Origin: Pseudonocardiales bacterium
GTDB lineage: Bacteria > Actinomycetota > Actinomycetes > Mycobacteriales > Pseudonocardiaceae
Assembly (NCBI GenBank): GCA_019247305.1
Contig: JAFAPC010000166.1
Span: 1 to 40,076 of the forward strand
Reading direction: 5' to 3'
DNA: 40,076 bases
Shown here one piece after another: positions 33,141 to 40,076 of this stretch; position 1 is the stretch's first letter; each line of letters begins with the position of its first letter. Both the position numbers and the translations under genes were made by a program. A model generated the notes under the pieces. It saw only the letters and a program-made list of their open reading frames with translations. It did not search any database and was not told the DNA's origin.

Positions 33141-33821
33141 TTACCGGGTGCCAGCCCATCGGTACTGGTTTTCTGGCCGGCCCGGGCGGCCGTAGCGCGG
33201 CAGCAGCAGCGCGAGACCCTGGCGGTGCAGACACTTGAGGTAGCGGCAGGCGCACTCCCGGGAAAGGCCCGCCGCGGCCGCCACCTCGCGGGCCGACAGC
33301 GGAGTCCGTGACTCCCGCAGGATGTCGGTGACGAGCTCGTAGGTAGCGGGCGCGAGCCCCTTGGGCACCCCGGACGCGGACGATCCGCGCAGCGTCTCCA
33401 GCGTCCGGTCCACCTCATGCTGATCGGTGATCCGGCAGGCGCCTAGCCTGCTGCGGTACACCGCGTATCGCTCCAGTTTCTCCTGGAACGTGGCAAAACG
33501 GTACGGCTTGATCAGGTACTGCACGACCCCGTAGGCGAGGGCGGTGCGCACTGTCTCGGCGTCTCTGGCCGCGGTGACGGCGATGATGTCCACCGGATCC
33601 GGATGGCTACCCCGCAGCGCCCGGCACACCTGCAGCCCATTCATGTCTGGCAGGTAGAAGTCCAGCAGCACCAGGTCGACCGGTTGACCGGTGACCGCAG
33701 CGATGGCCCCCGTCCCGGTGCGGGCCACGCCGATCGGCTTAAAGCCCGGCACGCGGCTGAGATAGCCGGCGTTGATCTCGGCGACGGCGGGGTCGTCCTC
33801 GACCACGAGCGTGCGGATCAT
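33141..33821 (-). CDS. CitB/DcuR-type response regulator
   Basis: 226 residues. The receiver domain has E8, D9, D10, phosphoacceptor D54 in LVLLDFYLPD and lysine in LIKPY. The C-terminal HTH belongs to the CitB/DctR class (LRESRTPLSAREVAAAAGLS, then CRYLKCLHRQGL). Such regulators activate carboxylate transport genes. ATG 33821 overlaps the sensor kinase stop (ATGA). A 222-bp copy of its middle-to-C-terminal part lies at 28719-28940. The likely target is the divergent transporter promoter at 35086-35218. Confidence 0.92.
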   Translation of the reverse strand: MIRTLVVEDDPAVAEINAGYLSRVPGFKPIGVARTGTGAIAAVTGQPVDLVLLDFYLPDMNGLQVCRALRGSHPDPVDIIAVTAARDAETVRTALAYGVVQYLIKPYRFATFQEKLERYAVYRSRLGACRITDQHEVDRTLETLRGSSASGVPKGLAPATYELVTDILRESRTPLSAREVAAAAGLSRECACRYLKCLHRQGLALLLPRYGRPGRPENQYRWAGTR

Positions 33822-35086
33822 GCGAGAACACTCCCCGATGTCCTGGTGCTGGCCGGTGTGTCGGCCCCGGGCAGGTAAACCTCAAAGACGGCGCCGACGT
33901 CGTTGCCGACGGTGATGGTGCCGCCCAGGCGGGTCACCACTTCCTGCACGAGGGCGAGGCCCAAACCGCGGCCCCCGGGGTGCGCAGTGGATTTGGTGGT
34001 CCACCCCGGGGTGAACAGGTCATCGCGGTGCTCAGCAGGGATGCCAAGCCCACTGTCGCTGACAGTCACCCACAGCCCGCCGATCTCGTCGGTGCGCAAT
34101 GTCAGCTCGACCCAACCCGCACCATCGGTCGCCGCTGCGTCCACCGCATTGTCCAGCAGATTGCCGACCACCGTGAGGACGTCCGGCACACTGCGGCGCA
34201 CCGCCGCGACGGTGGTGTCCGCACCGAGCCGCAGCTCCACGCCGCGCTCACCGGCGATCGCGGTCTTGCCCAACAGCAGCGCCACCAGGGCCGGTTCCCC
34301 AACCCGCTCCAGCAGCTGGTCGGAAAGCCGCTGGGCCACGGAGGCGCTCCGGGCGCCCAACCGGACCGCGTCCTCGTACTGGCCGAGCTCGACCAGACCG
34401 ACCAGTACCTGCAGCCGGTTCGCGGACTCGTGGGACTGGGCGCGCAGCGCCTCGAGGAGTGCGCGGACGGTGTCCAGCTCGCGCAGCGCCGCCTGGAGCT
34501 CGGTGCGGTCGCGCAGCGTGGTGACCACACCGACCGGTGTGCCGTCTACCTCAGCGGGACTGCGGCTGACCAGCAACACCCGTCCCGCCGCGACGTGCAT
34601 CTGGTCCCGGACGGGCTCGTCGCGGGCGAGCAGGACCGCCAGCTGGGGATCGGTGAGCAGATCTGCTAGCAGCGCGCCTTCACCGTCGGCGGGCAGCCGC
34701 AGCAACCGGCGCGCCTCGTCGTTCGCCAGCACTAGTGTGCCCGCTCGATCGGTGATGAGCAGCCCCTCGCTGACCGCGTGCAGCATGGCGTCGTGGTGCT
34801 GGTACTGCCGGGCAATGACCGCAGGCTCCAGCCCGAGAGTCTGCCGCCGCACCCGCCCTGCCACCAGCAAGGACCCGGAGACTCCCACCGCGAGCGCCAC
34901 TTCGGTCAGCACCACGAGCCCGAGCAGCGCGCGTTGGCTTCCTATCGTGGTGTCCCCCGGCGCGTGGTAGACGCTCACCATCGCCTCGATGCCCACGGTG
35001 AGCACCACGACCCCCACCTGCAGCACGACCAGTTGCCGCGCCAGGCTCCACCCGCGCGCGTCCATGCCCTTGACCATCCGCGTCAT
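33818..35086 (-). CDS. CitA/DcuS-type sensor kinase lacking the extracytoplasmic sensor domain
   Basis: About 422 residues if started at ATG 35086; ATGs at 35077 and 35065 are alternatives and no ribosome-binding site is convincing. TM1 is near 17-37 and TM2 near 55-77, separated by only about 17 residues. Then come a cytoplasmic PAS domain (~95-200), the SpoOB-type phosphoacceptor His219 in [13 protein letters not shown], and a GHKL ATPase ([18 protein letters not shown] and [13 protein letters not shown]). Family members normally carry a ~100-130-residue extracytoplasmic PAS/Cache domain between the two TM helices, which is missing here. Signal input must be through the membrane helices or cytoplasmic PAS, or the protein is no longer responsive. 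Confidence 0.9.
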   Translation of the reverse strand: MTRMVKGMDARGWSLARQLVVLQVGVVVLTVGIEAMVSVYHAPGDTTIGSQRALLGLVVLTEVALAVGVSGSLLVAGRVRRQTLGLEPAVIARQYQHHDAMLHAVSEGLLITDRAGTLVLANDEARRLLRLPADGEGALLADLLTDPQLAVLLARDEPVRDQMHVAAGRVLLVSRSPAEVDGTPVGVVTTLRDRTELQAALRELDTVRALLEALRAQSHESANRLQVLVGLVELGQYEDAVRLGARSASVAQRLSDQLLERVGEPALVALLLGKTAIAGERGVELRLGADTTVAAVRRSVPDVLTVVGNLLDNAVDAAATDGAGWVELTLRTDEIGGLWVTVSDSGLGIPAEHRDDLFTPGWTTKSTAHPGGRGLGLALVQEVVTRLGGTITVGNDVGAVFEVYLPGADTPASTRTSGSVLA

Positions 35087-35154
35087 CGTCGCACGGAGCC
35101 GGCAGGCGCAACCATCACTTTCATGGCGACCAAAAAGACCACAACGCTGACGGG
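35086..35154. promoter_or_regulatory. Divergent control region between sensor kinase and transporter (original of the 69-bp repeat)
   Basis: The region runs from the kinase start codon towards the transporter start at 35219. It includes an in-frame ATG (35122) of the transporter frame that lacks a ribosome-binding site. It should contain the promoters and the binding site of the CitB-like regulator. The near-identical copy at 33041-33109 marks it as a duplicated module. No clear -35/-10 pair was recognised. Confidence 0.55.
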
Positions 35155-35218
35155 AGTGGTCGGGCACACCGATGCTGTGACGCAATACACAACAGCCATC
35201 ACAGGAGAGGCCCACCGG

Positions 35219-36541
35219 ATGCCTTTGCTGCCAGCAGATCGAGCCGCCCGCGAGCCCTTGACCTTTGACCAGCGCAACTCGTTCATCGCCGCCGTCCTCG
35301 GCTGGACAATGGACTCCTTCGACTCCCTCCTCTTCTTGCTGGTCATCGATGACATCGCCCAGGACACCTCGTTCGGCGCCACCGCCACCGAACTGGCCTT
35401 CATCACCACCGCCACGCTGGCGATGCGGCCAGTCGGTGCGCTGATCTTCGGGGTGTGGGCCGACCGGGTAGGCCGGCGCATCCCGCTGATCGTGGACGTG
35501 CTGTTCTACTCGGTGTGCGGGGCGCTGTGCGCCATCGCGCCCAACTTCACGGTGCTGCTGATCCTGCGGTTGCTCTACGGCATCGGGATGGGCGGCGAAT
35601 GGGGGCTCGGCGCGGCGCTGGTGATGGAGAAGATCCCCGCGTCCCGGCGCGGTTTCTTCTCCGGGATGCTGCAGCCGGGCTACAACTTCGGGTATCTGCT
35701 GGCCTCGCTGGCGTACCTGCTCGTCCACTCCGTGCTGCACCTGGAATGGCGCTGGATCTTTGTGCTGTCCATCATCCCGGCGCTAATCAGCCTGCTGGTG
35801 CGCTCGTGGGTCAAGGAGTCCGAGGTGTGGGAGGAGTCCCGGAGCCGGATGCGCGTCACCCACACCTCGATGAAGGACATCCTGCTCGATAGACAGATCA
35901 TCCGGCGGTTCGGGTACCTGGTCCTGCTGATGACCGCGTTCAACTGGATGAGCCACGGCACAGGGGACATCTACCCGAGCTTCCTCAAGGCCGATCAGCA
36001 CGGCGGCGCCGCGTTGTCAGCGGAGAGCGCCACCTGGATCATCATGCTGTACAACATCGGCGCCATCGTCGGCGGCCTGATCTTCGGGTCGGGCTCGGAG
36101 CGCTACGGCCGCCGCTCCACCATCATGTTCTGCGCCGCGCTGGGACTTCCGCTGATTCCGATCTTCGCATTCGCGGGACACGGCGTCGGGATGCTCGCGC
36201 TGGGCTCGTTCCTGATGCAAGTCATGGTGCAGGGGGCGTGGGGCGTCATCCCCGCTCACCTCACCGAGATGTCACCGGATGCGATCCGCGGGTTCTACCC
36301 CGGCGTGACCTACCAGCTCGGGAACCTGCTCGCGTCGTTGAACCTGCCTATCCAGGAAGCTCTGGCGAGCAGCCACGGGTACTCCTTCGCGCTGATGTGG
36401 ACGGCGATCCCGGTGTTCGTCGCGGTGATCGTGCTGACCGCGATCGGAAAGGAAGCCAAGGGAATCCGGTTCGGCTCCGCCGTCACGGCTGCTCCCGCAG
36501 CGGCGGGAACCGGGACTGAGCTGAGCATCGCACAGCGATGA
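35219..36541 (+). CDS. MFS transporter, SHS family (lactate/sialate-type carboxylate:H+ symporter)
   Basis: 440 residues from ATG 35219, preceded by ACAGGAGAGG; the in-frame ATG at 35122 lacks one. It has about 12 TM segments. Family signatures are [34 protein letters not shown] (MFS loop 2-3), [32 protein letters not shown], and loop 8-9 [16 protein letters not shown] proteins (Jen1- and NanT-like) import monocarboxylates or sialic acid with protons. The neighbouring CitA/CitB-type system supports a carboxylate substrate; the exact one is not known. Confidence 0.9.
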   Translation: MPLLPADRAAREPLTFDQRNSFIAAVLGWTMDSFDSLLFLLVIDDIAQDTSFGATATELAFITTATLAMRPVGALIFGVWADRVGRRIPLIVDVLFYSVCGALCAIAPNFTVLLILRLLYGIGMGGEWGLGAALVMEKIPASRRGFFSGMLQPGYNFGYLLASLAYLLVHSVLHLEWRWIFVLSIIPALISLLVRSWVKESEVWEESRSRMRVTHTSMKDILLDRQIIRRFGYLVLLMTAFNWMSHGTGDIYPSFLKADQHGGAALSAESATWIIMLYNIGAIVGGLIFGSGSERYGRRSTIMFCAALGLPLIPIFAFAGHGVGMLALGSFLMQVMVQGAWGVIPAHLTEMSPDAIRGFYPGVTYQLGNLLASLNLPIQEALASSHGYSFALMWTAIPVFVAVIVLTAIGKEAKGIRFGSAVTAAPAAAGTGTELSIAQR

Positions 36542-36573
36542 GACAGCACCGCTGCGAGCAGCCAGGAGATCCG

Positions 36574-36762
36574 ATGCCTACTCCCCCCACGCCTAAGCCG
36601 CTCACCATCCGTTACGCGCTGATCCTGCTCTTGGCGCTGATCACCGCGGTGACGGCCGGGTCTCTGCTCTACCTGTCCACCCACTCCGTCGCCCTGTCGA
36701 TCCTCACCGCAGGCGGTGTCTTCGCCGCGTCATGGCACTTCTACGACGACCTCATCGCGTGA
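36574..36762 (+). CDS. Small one- or two-TM membrane protein next to the transporter
   Basis: 62 residues from ATG 36574 with AGGAGA upstream. A Pro-rich N-terminus is followed by hydrophobic segments YALILLLALITAVTAGSLLYL and ALSILTAGGVFAASWHFYD. It follows the transporter by 32 bp on the same strand and is probably co-transcribed. It may be a small accessory subunit or simply a linked hypothetical protein. Confidence 0.7.
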   Translation: MPTPPTPKPLTIRYALILLLALITAVTAGSLLYLSTHSVALSILTAGGVFAASWHFYDDLIA

Positions 36763-36778
36763 CCGCGGTAGCTCCGGT

Positions 36779-37093
36779 TCAGGCCCACCAGCCGAACCAG
36801 AGGACGCCGGCCGCGAGCACCAAGACAGACCACGACGCCAGCGCTGCGCTGCGGCCCAGGGTCCGCTCTGCCGCCAGCTGCAACCCCACGGCGGCCAGCG
36901 CCGCAGCCACATGACCAGCGACGGTCGCCATGCCGGGCCCGGGGCGGCCGGACATGCTGGACAACCACTGCGCCACGCAGACCGCGATCGCCAGCGCGAC
37001 CAGACCGCCAGCCACCATGCCGGACAACCCGCGCACAATGCGTCCACCGTTCGATCGCGCAGGCCGCACGACCCGCGCCACGTCGGTGATCAT
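36779..37093 (-). CDS. Small integral membrane protein, unknown function
   Basis: 104 residues from ATG 37093, which overlaps the stop of the upstream nuclease gene (ATGA). There are three probable TM helices (LSGMVAGGLVALAIAVCVAQW; ATVAGHVAAALAAVGLQLAA; ALASWSVLVLAAGVLWFGWW). It is the last gene of a minus-strand run PH protein - PHP - RecB-like - this gene. The upstream extension of the frame lies within the nuclease gene. Confidence 0.75.
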   Translation of the reverse strand: MITDVARVVRPARSNGGRIVRGLSGMVAGGLVALAIAVCVAQWLSSMSGRPGPGMATVAGHVAAALAAVGLQLAAERTLGRSAALASWSVLVLAAGVLWFGWWA

Positions 37094-37935
37094 GGTGCGA
37101 GCAGCGCCCACGGCTGGAGCTCTGGTGCGCTGGCCCGCCCCTCGGGACAGTGCCGCCGGAAGTCGCACCAGGAACAGGCCCGACCGGGGGTGGGCGGGAA
37201 CAAGGTTTCCCGATCACCTCCGCGCGCCAGCGCGTCCGTGGCCAGCGCGATCTCCTCAGCTGCCTCCTCGGCCCGCTGCAGGTGCCGGTTCAGCGACTGC
37301 TCCGTGTGCTCCCAGCCGGCGACCGTGCCGGTGGGCAGGTGGTGCAGCTCAACCCGTCGGCACTCCCGGCGCAGCGTGTGCCGGGCCGCGAAAGCATAGA
37401 GCGCCAGCGCCTGCGAACCGCGAGCGTCATCGACGGTGAGCTCGTGACGACCGGTCTTGTAGTCCACCACGACCAACTCGCCCTCCCGCTCGTCGAGGCG
37501 GTCCACCCGCCCCTCCGCGACAATCTGTCTGGTCGGTGCGGAGACCCAGCGCTCCACTCCCACCGGATCAAGATGGGGATCCAGCTCGTCGACATAGCGG
37601 GCCACCCAGTCCTGCGCGCGGCTGCGATAGGAGGCGGCCTGCGCGTCGTCGGCGAAACCCTCCCCGGACCAGTGCGTCGCCACCAAGGCGGCCGCGGTAT
37701 GCGGACGGCGCCGCTCAGGGGTCAGATCGAACAATGCCCGCAGCGCGGTATGCACCACCGCGCCCAGCGTATTGTGCGCCCACGCCCCACCCCGGGTGGG
37801 CATGGGGCGATCCAGGTAGGCCATCCGGTAGCGGCGACGGCACCCAGTCCACGTGGCAAGTTTGGCGGGAGTCACCCGCACCAGTGGGCGGGGCAGACCG
37901 CCAAGGTCTAGCTCTCCTTGTGCTCGCCGTGCCAT
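37090..37935 (-). CDS. RecB-family PD-(D/E)XK exonuclease with Fe-S-type cysteines
   Basis: 281 residues from ATG 37935 (GGTGAG five bases upstream). An N-terminal YRMAYLDRP helix carries Cys32. The nuclease core includes EGRVDRLDEREGELVVVDYK, with D, D and K of the PD-(D/E)XK site, then Q-A-L-ALYAF. The C-terminal cysteines 254, 257 and 263 (CSWCDFRRHC) together with Cys32 match the [4Fe-4S] staple of AddB/Cas4-like nucleases. It is a stand-alone PDDEXK_1 protein typical of actinobacteria, and likely acts in DNA repair. Confidence 0.9.
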   Translation of the reverse strand: MARRAQGELDLGGLPRPLVRVTPAKLATWTGCRRRYRMAYLDRPMPTRGGAWAHNTLGAVVHTALRALFDLTPERRRPHTAAALVATHWSGEGFADDAQAASYRSRAQDWVARYVDELDPHLDPVGVERWVSAPTRQIVAEGRVDRLDEREGELVVVDYKTGRHELTVDDARGSQALALYAFAARHTLRRECRRVELHHLPTGTVAGWEHTEQSLNRHLQRAEEAAEEIALATDALARGGDRETLFPPTPGRACSWCDFRRHCPEGRASAPELQPWALLAP

Positions 37936-37972
37936 TAGGCTCACCGTACTCGCCCCTCGCGAGTGGCTCACC

Positions 37973-38839
37973 TCAGCCGGTCACCGCAGGGACGCCGCTG
38001 CGGGCCGCCAGCTCCTCGATCCGTTCCAGCACCTCCGGATCAGTCGTCTCCTGGCCTAATAACACCGCCTTGTTCGCCCCGTGGTAGTCGCTGGAGCCGG
38101 TGATCAGCAAGCCCAGCGCGGTCGCGAGGTCGCGCAGCCCGTCCCGTTCGTCGCCGGTGTGCTCAGGATGGTCGGCTTCCACCCCGGCGAGCCCTTCAGC
38201 GGCGAGTTCAGCGATGAGGTCGGGTAGGACGAGCGGCCCGCAGCGGTCGGCCGCGGGATGAGCCAGTACCGGGACTCCGCCCGCAGCCCGAACCATTCGG
38301 ATCACGGTTCTGACGTCGGTGTCAGCCCGACCGATGTAGTACGGACCTCCGGTATTCAGAAACCGGTGGAAAGCCTCCGCCACACTAGACACGACACCCG
38401 CCGACACCAGTGCCCGGGCCAGATGCGGCCGACCGGCCGGAGCGTCCGGCGGGAGGCCAGCGAGCAGCACGTCGGGATCCACCGGAAACCCGTCAGTGGC
38501 CATCCGCTCTGCCATGGCGCGCAGCCGGGTGCGCCGCTCATCCCGCAGCCGAGCCTGCTCAGCGGTAATCACCTCCGCATCAGGATCGAACAGGTAGCCG
38601 AGCAGGTGAATTGAAACACCCCCGCCCCTCCCATCCGACGCGATACAGGAGAATTCCGCGCCCCGGATCAACCGTAAGCCTGCGGGCAGCGCATCGACGG
38701 CCTCGGCCCACCCGGCAGTGGTGTCATGGTCAGTCAGGGCCACCGCGTTAAGGCCCGACGCGGCGGCGGTGGCGACGAGCTCGGCGGGAGTGTCGGTTCC
38801 ATCGGAGGCTGTGGAGTGGGCGTGCAGGTCAATACGCAC
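37973..38839 (-). CDS. PHP-domain phosphoesterase (nucleoside 3',5'-bisphosphate phosphatase / RNase AM type)
   Basis: 288 residues from GTG 38839 (GGGAGG nine bases upstream). PHP metal-binding motifs: DLHAHSTASDGT, ALTDHDTTAGWAEA, HLLGYLFD, PVLAHPAADR, GVEADHPEH and GSSDYHGANK. The insertion and length match the YciV/TrpH group, which removes the 3' phosphate of 3',5'-bisphosphate nucleotides and trims RNA 5' ends. It lies 37 bp upstream of the nuclease gene. Confidence 0.93.
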   Translation of the reverse strand: MRIDLHAHSTASDGTDTPAELVATAAASGLNAVALTDHDTTAGWAEAVDALPAGLRLIRGAEFSCIASDGRGGGVSIHLLGYLFDPDAEVITAEQARLRDERRTRLRAMAERMATDGFPVDPDVLLAGLPPDAPAGRPHLARALVSAGVVSSVAEAFHRFLNTGGPYYIGRADTDVRTVIRMVRAAGGVPVLAHPAADRCGPLVLPDLIAELAAEGLAGVEADHPEHTGDERDGLRDLATALGLLITGSSDYHGANKAVLLGQETTDPEVLERIEELAARSGVPAVTG

Positions 38840-38884
38840 AACCGAGGGCCTCCCGGACGACCGCTACCGTCCCGCCGAGCCAGG

Positions 38885-39481
38885 TCACCTTGCGGCCGGA
38901 CCCCAGCGCCTGCGGCGCGACCTGCGCGGCGGCTCCAGCATATGGGAACGGGCCTGCTTCTTCTCGCCGAAGATGAGCTCGGAGATCGCCATAAAGACCT
39001 CTTCCGGCCTAGGCACATGATCAATTTTCTGTAGATCCTGCTTTTGCCCGGCCGACTCCACCCGGAGAGTGCCGTAACCGAGGAGCTGCCCGGCAAAAGG
39101 TCGCAGGAAGCTCATATCGGTCACCTTCGTGATCGGCATCATGGAATTTTTCGTCTGAATGACCCCACTAGTGATCATGAACCGCTTGTCGGTGACGATG
39201 ATTTCCTCGATCCACCACTCCAAGACTTTCCATGCGAAGCGCACCAATGCCGCGACCGCCAGGTACCAGAGCAACGACTGCGGCAGCCAGAAGTAGTCCC
39301 GTACCCCGTTGGGCAGGCTTCCCCCCCCGGAGCTGAGCAGCCAGGACAGCAGATAAGTGACGACCACGACCCCGACTGTCTCCAGCAGTGGCTTCAGTAG
39401 CACGGCCCAGTGCCGCCGCACCCGGATCACCCGGCGCTCCACGTCGGGGTTGAGCAGGACGTTGGGGTGTCGACCAATCAT
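38885..39481 (-). CDS. PH-domain (bPH2/DUF304-like) membrane protein
   Basis: 198 residues. Two TM segments (~27-49 and ~65-86) are followed by a bacterial PH domain (EEIIVTDKRFMITSGVIQTK, MPITKVTDMSFLRPFAGQLL and YGTLRVESAG). The Arg-rich C-terminus (RRSRRRRWG) is cytoplasmic. It is common in actinobacteria; function unknown, possibly envelope-related. It diverges from the Nudix gene with only 27 bp between starts. Confidence 0.88.
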   Translation of the reverse strand: MIGRHPNVLLNPDVERRVIRVRRHWAVLLKPLLETVGVVVVTYLLSWLLSSGGGSLPNGVRDYFWLPQSLLWYLAVAALVRFAWKVLEWWIEEIIVTDKRFMITSGVIQTKNSMMPITKVTDMSFLRPFAGQLLGYGTLRVESAGQKQDLQKIDHVPRPEEVFMAISELIFGEKKQARSHMLEPPRRSRRRRWGPAAR

Positions 39482-39508
39482 GTGCCGAGGGTACTACTGT
39501 CACCGGTG

Positions 39509-39922
39509 ATGACCGAGGAATCCGAGCCGCGGATTCGGTGCGTCGGGGCCGTGGTGCTCGACGACGCCGGCAGATTGCTGCTGGTTCGGAGGGCCAACGA
39601 GCCGGGACGGGGGCGCTGGTCGGTGCCCGGAGGCCGGGTTGAGGCCGGTGAGACAGATCACCAGGCAGTGATCCGCGAGGTGGCTGAGGAAACCGGGCTG
39701 ACGGTGGAGATCAGGTGTTTGCTGGGAGACGTGCAACGTCCCGCACCGGGTGGGGCAGTGTTCGACATCTACGATTACCGCTGCCGGGTGACCGGCGGGA
39801 CGCTCCGTGCCGACGGTGACGCTGGCGATGCCCGTTGGTGCGACGCGGCGACCCTGGCCACACTGCCGCTGGTCACTGGCCTTATCGAAGCACTCACCCA
39901 CTGGCGCTGTCTGCCTGGCTGA
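39509..39922 (+). CDS. Nudix hydrolase
   Basis: 137 residues from ATG 39509. The Nudix box is complete: GGRVEAGE, then seven residues, then REVAEETGL (residues ~45-67). The core strands are VGAVVLDDAGRLLLVRRAN and WSVPGG. Nudix enzymes hydrolyse nucleoside diphosphate derivatives; the substrate is unknown. There is no ribosome-binding site in the 27-bp gap to the divergent gene, so the mRNA may be leaderless. Confidence 0.92.
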   Translation: MTEESEPRIRCVGAVVLDDAGRLLLVRRANEPGRGRWSVPGGRVEAGETDHQAVIREVAEETGLTVEIRCLLGDVQRPAPGGAVFDIYDYRCRVTGGTLRADGDAGDARWCDAATLATLPLVTGLIEALTHWRCLPG

Positions 39923-39924
39923 CC

Positions 39925-40076
39925 TCAGGCAGTCGCGGTGCCGGGACCCATCGCCAGTTTGGCCAGCATGTCGCGGGCCTGCTCGGCATGCCGAGGCTGG
40001 CAGAGCACATCGTAACGACCTGCGACCAGTTGGCTTGACGACGCGAAGTCCCGCCGACCGCGAGTTGCGGCATAGC
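39925..40076 (-). CDS. C-terminal end of a gene cut by the window edge
   Basis: A minus-strand frame enters from beyond 40076 and stops at TGA 39925-39927. The last ~49 residues read RRDFASSSQLVAGRYDVLCQ, then PRHAEQARDMLAKLAM, then GPGTATA. It is protein-like and convergent with the Nudix gene, 2 bp apart. The family cannot be named from this piece. Confidence 0.55.
   Translation of the reverse strand, partial: YAATRGRRDFASSSQLVAGRYDVLCQPRHAEQARDMLAKLAMGPGTATA

Noticed and set aside
32801..33418. Minus-strand 205-codon open frame overlapping the response-regulator end
   Set aside because: It is a shadow of the response regulator in another frame plus intergenic hairpins.
35087..35740. N-terminal extension of the sensor kinase frame up to 35740
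   Set aside because: The extension is antisense to the transporter and its sequence is polar, not kinase-like. The kinase begins with TM1 near 35040.

Overview
The window is high-GC DNA with GTG starts, many 4-base ATGA/GTGA gene overlaps and actinobacterial gene families. The best guess is an actinomycete of the Pseudonocardiales/Mycobacteriales group. Support comes from the GlnR/NnaR-type nitrate locus, the XRE regulators with long helical C-termini, and a block (moeZ, tetR, DUF3107, ferritin-like protein, rhlE-like helicase, beta-propeller protein) that matches the order I remember around Rv3206c-Rv3212 of Mycobacterium tuberculosis. The species cannot be named from sequence reading alone.

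Layout. (1) 30-8664, minus strand: a defence-type operon of a Schlafen AlbA_2/ATPase protein, a DrmD-like SNF2 helicase, a DUF1156 DNA methylase reduced to its two ends by an out-of-frame internal deletion, and a HEPN-DUF499 ATPase. It resembles the helicase-methylase-ATPase (Hma) type, but the methylase is dead. (2) 8795-10776: two SAM methyltransferases and a VapC/Phd-like toxin-antitoxin pair. (3) 10815-17095: nitrate/nitrite assimilation (narK, nirB, nirD, nnaR-like regulator, CbiX-like chelatase). The last four genes are translationally coupled. A perfect 44-bp palindrome and a GlnR-like site lie before nirB. (4) 17585-18991: an XRE regulator, followed by a decayed ORF and a 20-bp tandem repeat. 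(5) 19289-28448: the conserved moeZ-to-propeller block, with an OmpR-type two-component pair lying between tetR and the DUF3107 gene, and ending in a frameshifted alpha/beta hydrolase.

(6) 28445-36762 is a rearranged accessory region. A Fic-family gene is cut after about 90 codons and joined to a 222-bp copy of an internal part of the response-regulator gene found at 33141-33821. About 4.1 kb of cargo follows: an XRE regulator bracketed by a 13-bp repeat, a small MerR/Xis-like HTH gene, and five overlapping small genes of unknown function including a degenerate PrimPol-like protein. The cargo ends next to a 69-bp copy of the intergenic control region at 35086-35154. The simplest reading is that the cargo replaced the middle of a second tandem copy of the CitA/CitB-like two-component unit. 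The intact copy (33141-35086) diverges from an SHS-family carboxylate transporter and a small membrane protein. Its sensor kinase has lost the usual extracytoplasmic sensor domain.

(7) 36779-40076 returns to housekeeping genes: a membrane protein, a RecB-family nuclease, a PHP phosphoesterase, a PH-domain membrane protein, a Nudix hydrolase and a gene cut by the window edge.

The best candidates for undescribed biology are the five-gene overlapping operon (31032-32853) with its hairpin leader and flanking regulators, and the methylase-less Hma-like operon. No tRNA, rRNA, CRISPR array or transposase was recognised. All homology statements come from reading the translations, not from a database search.
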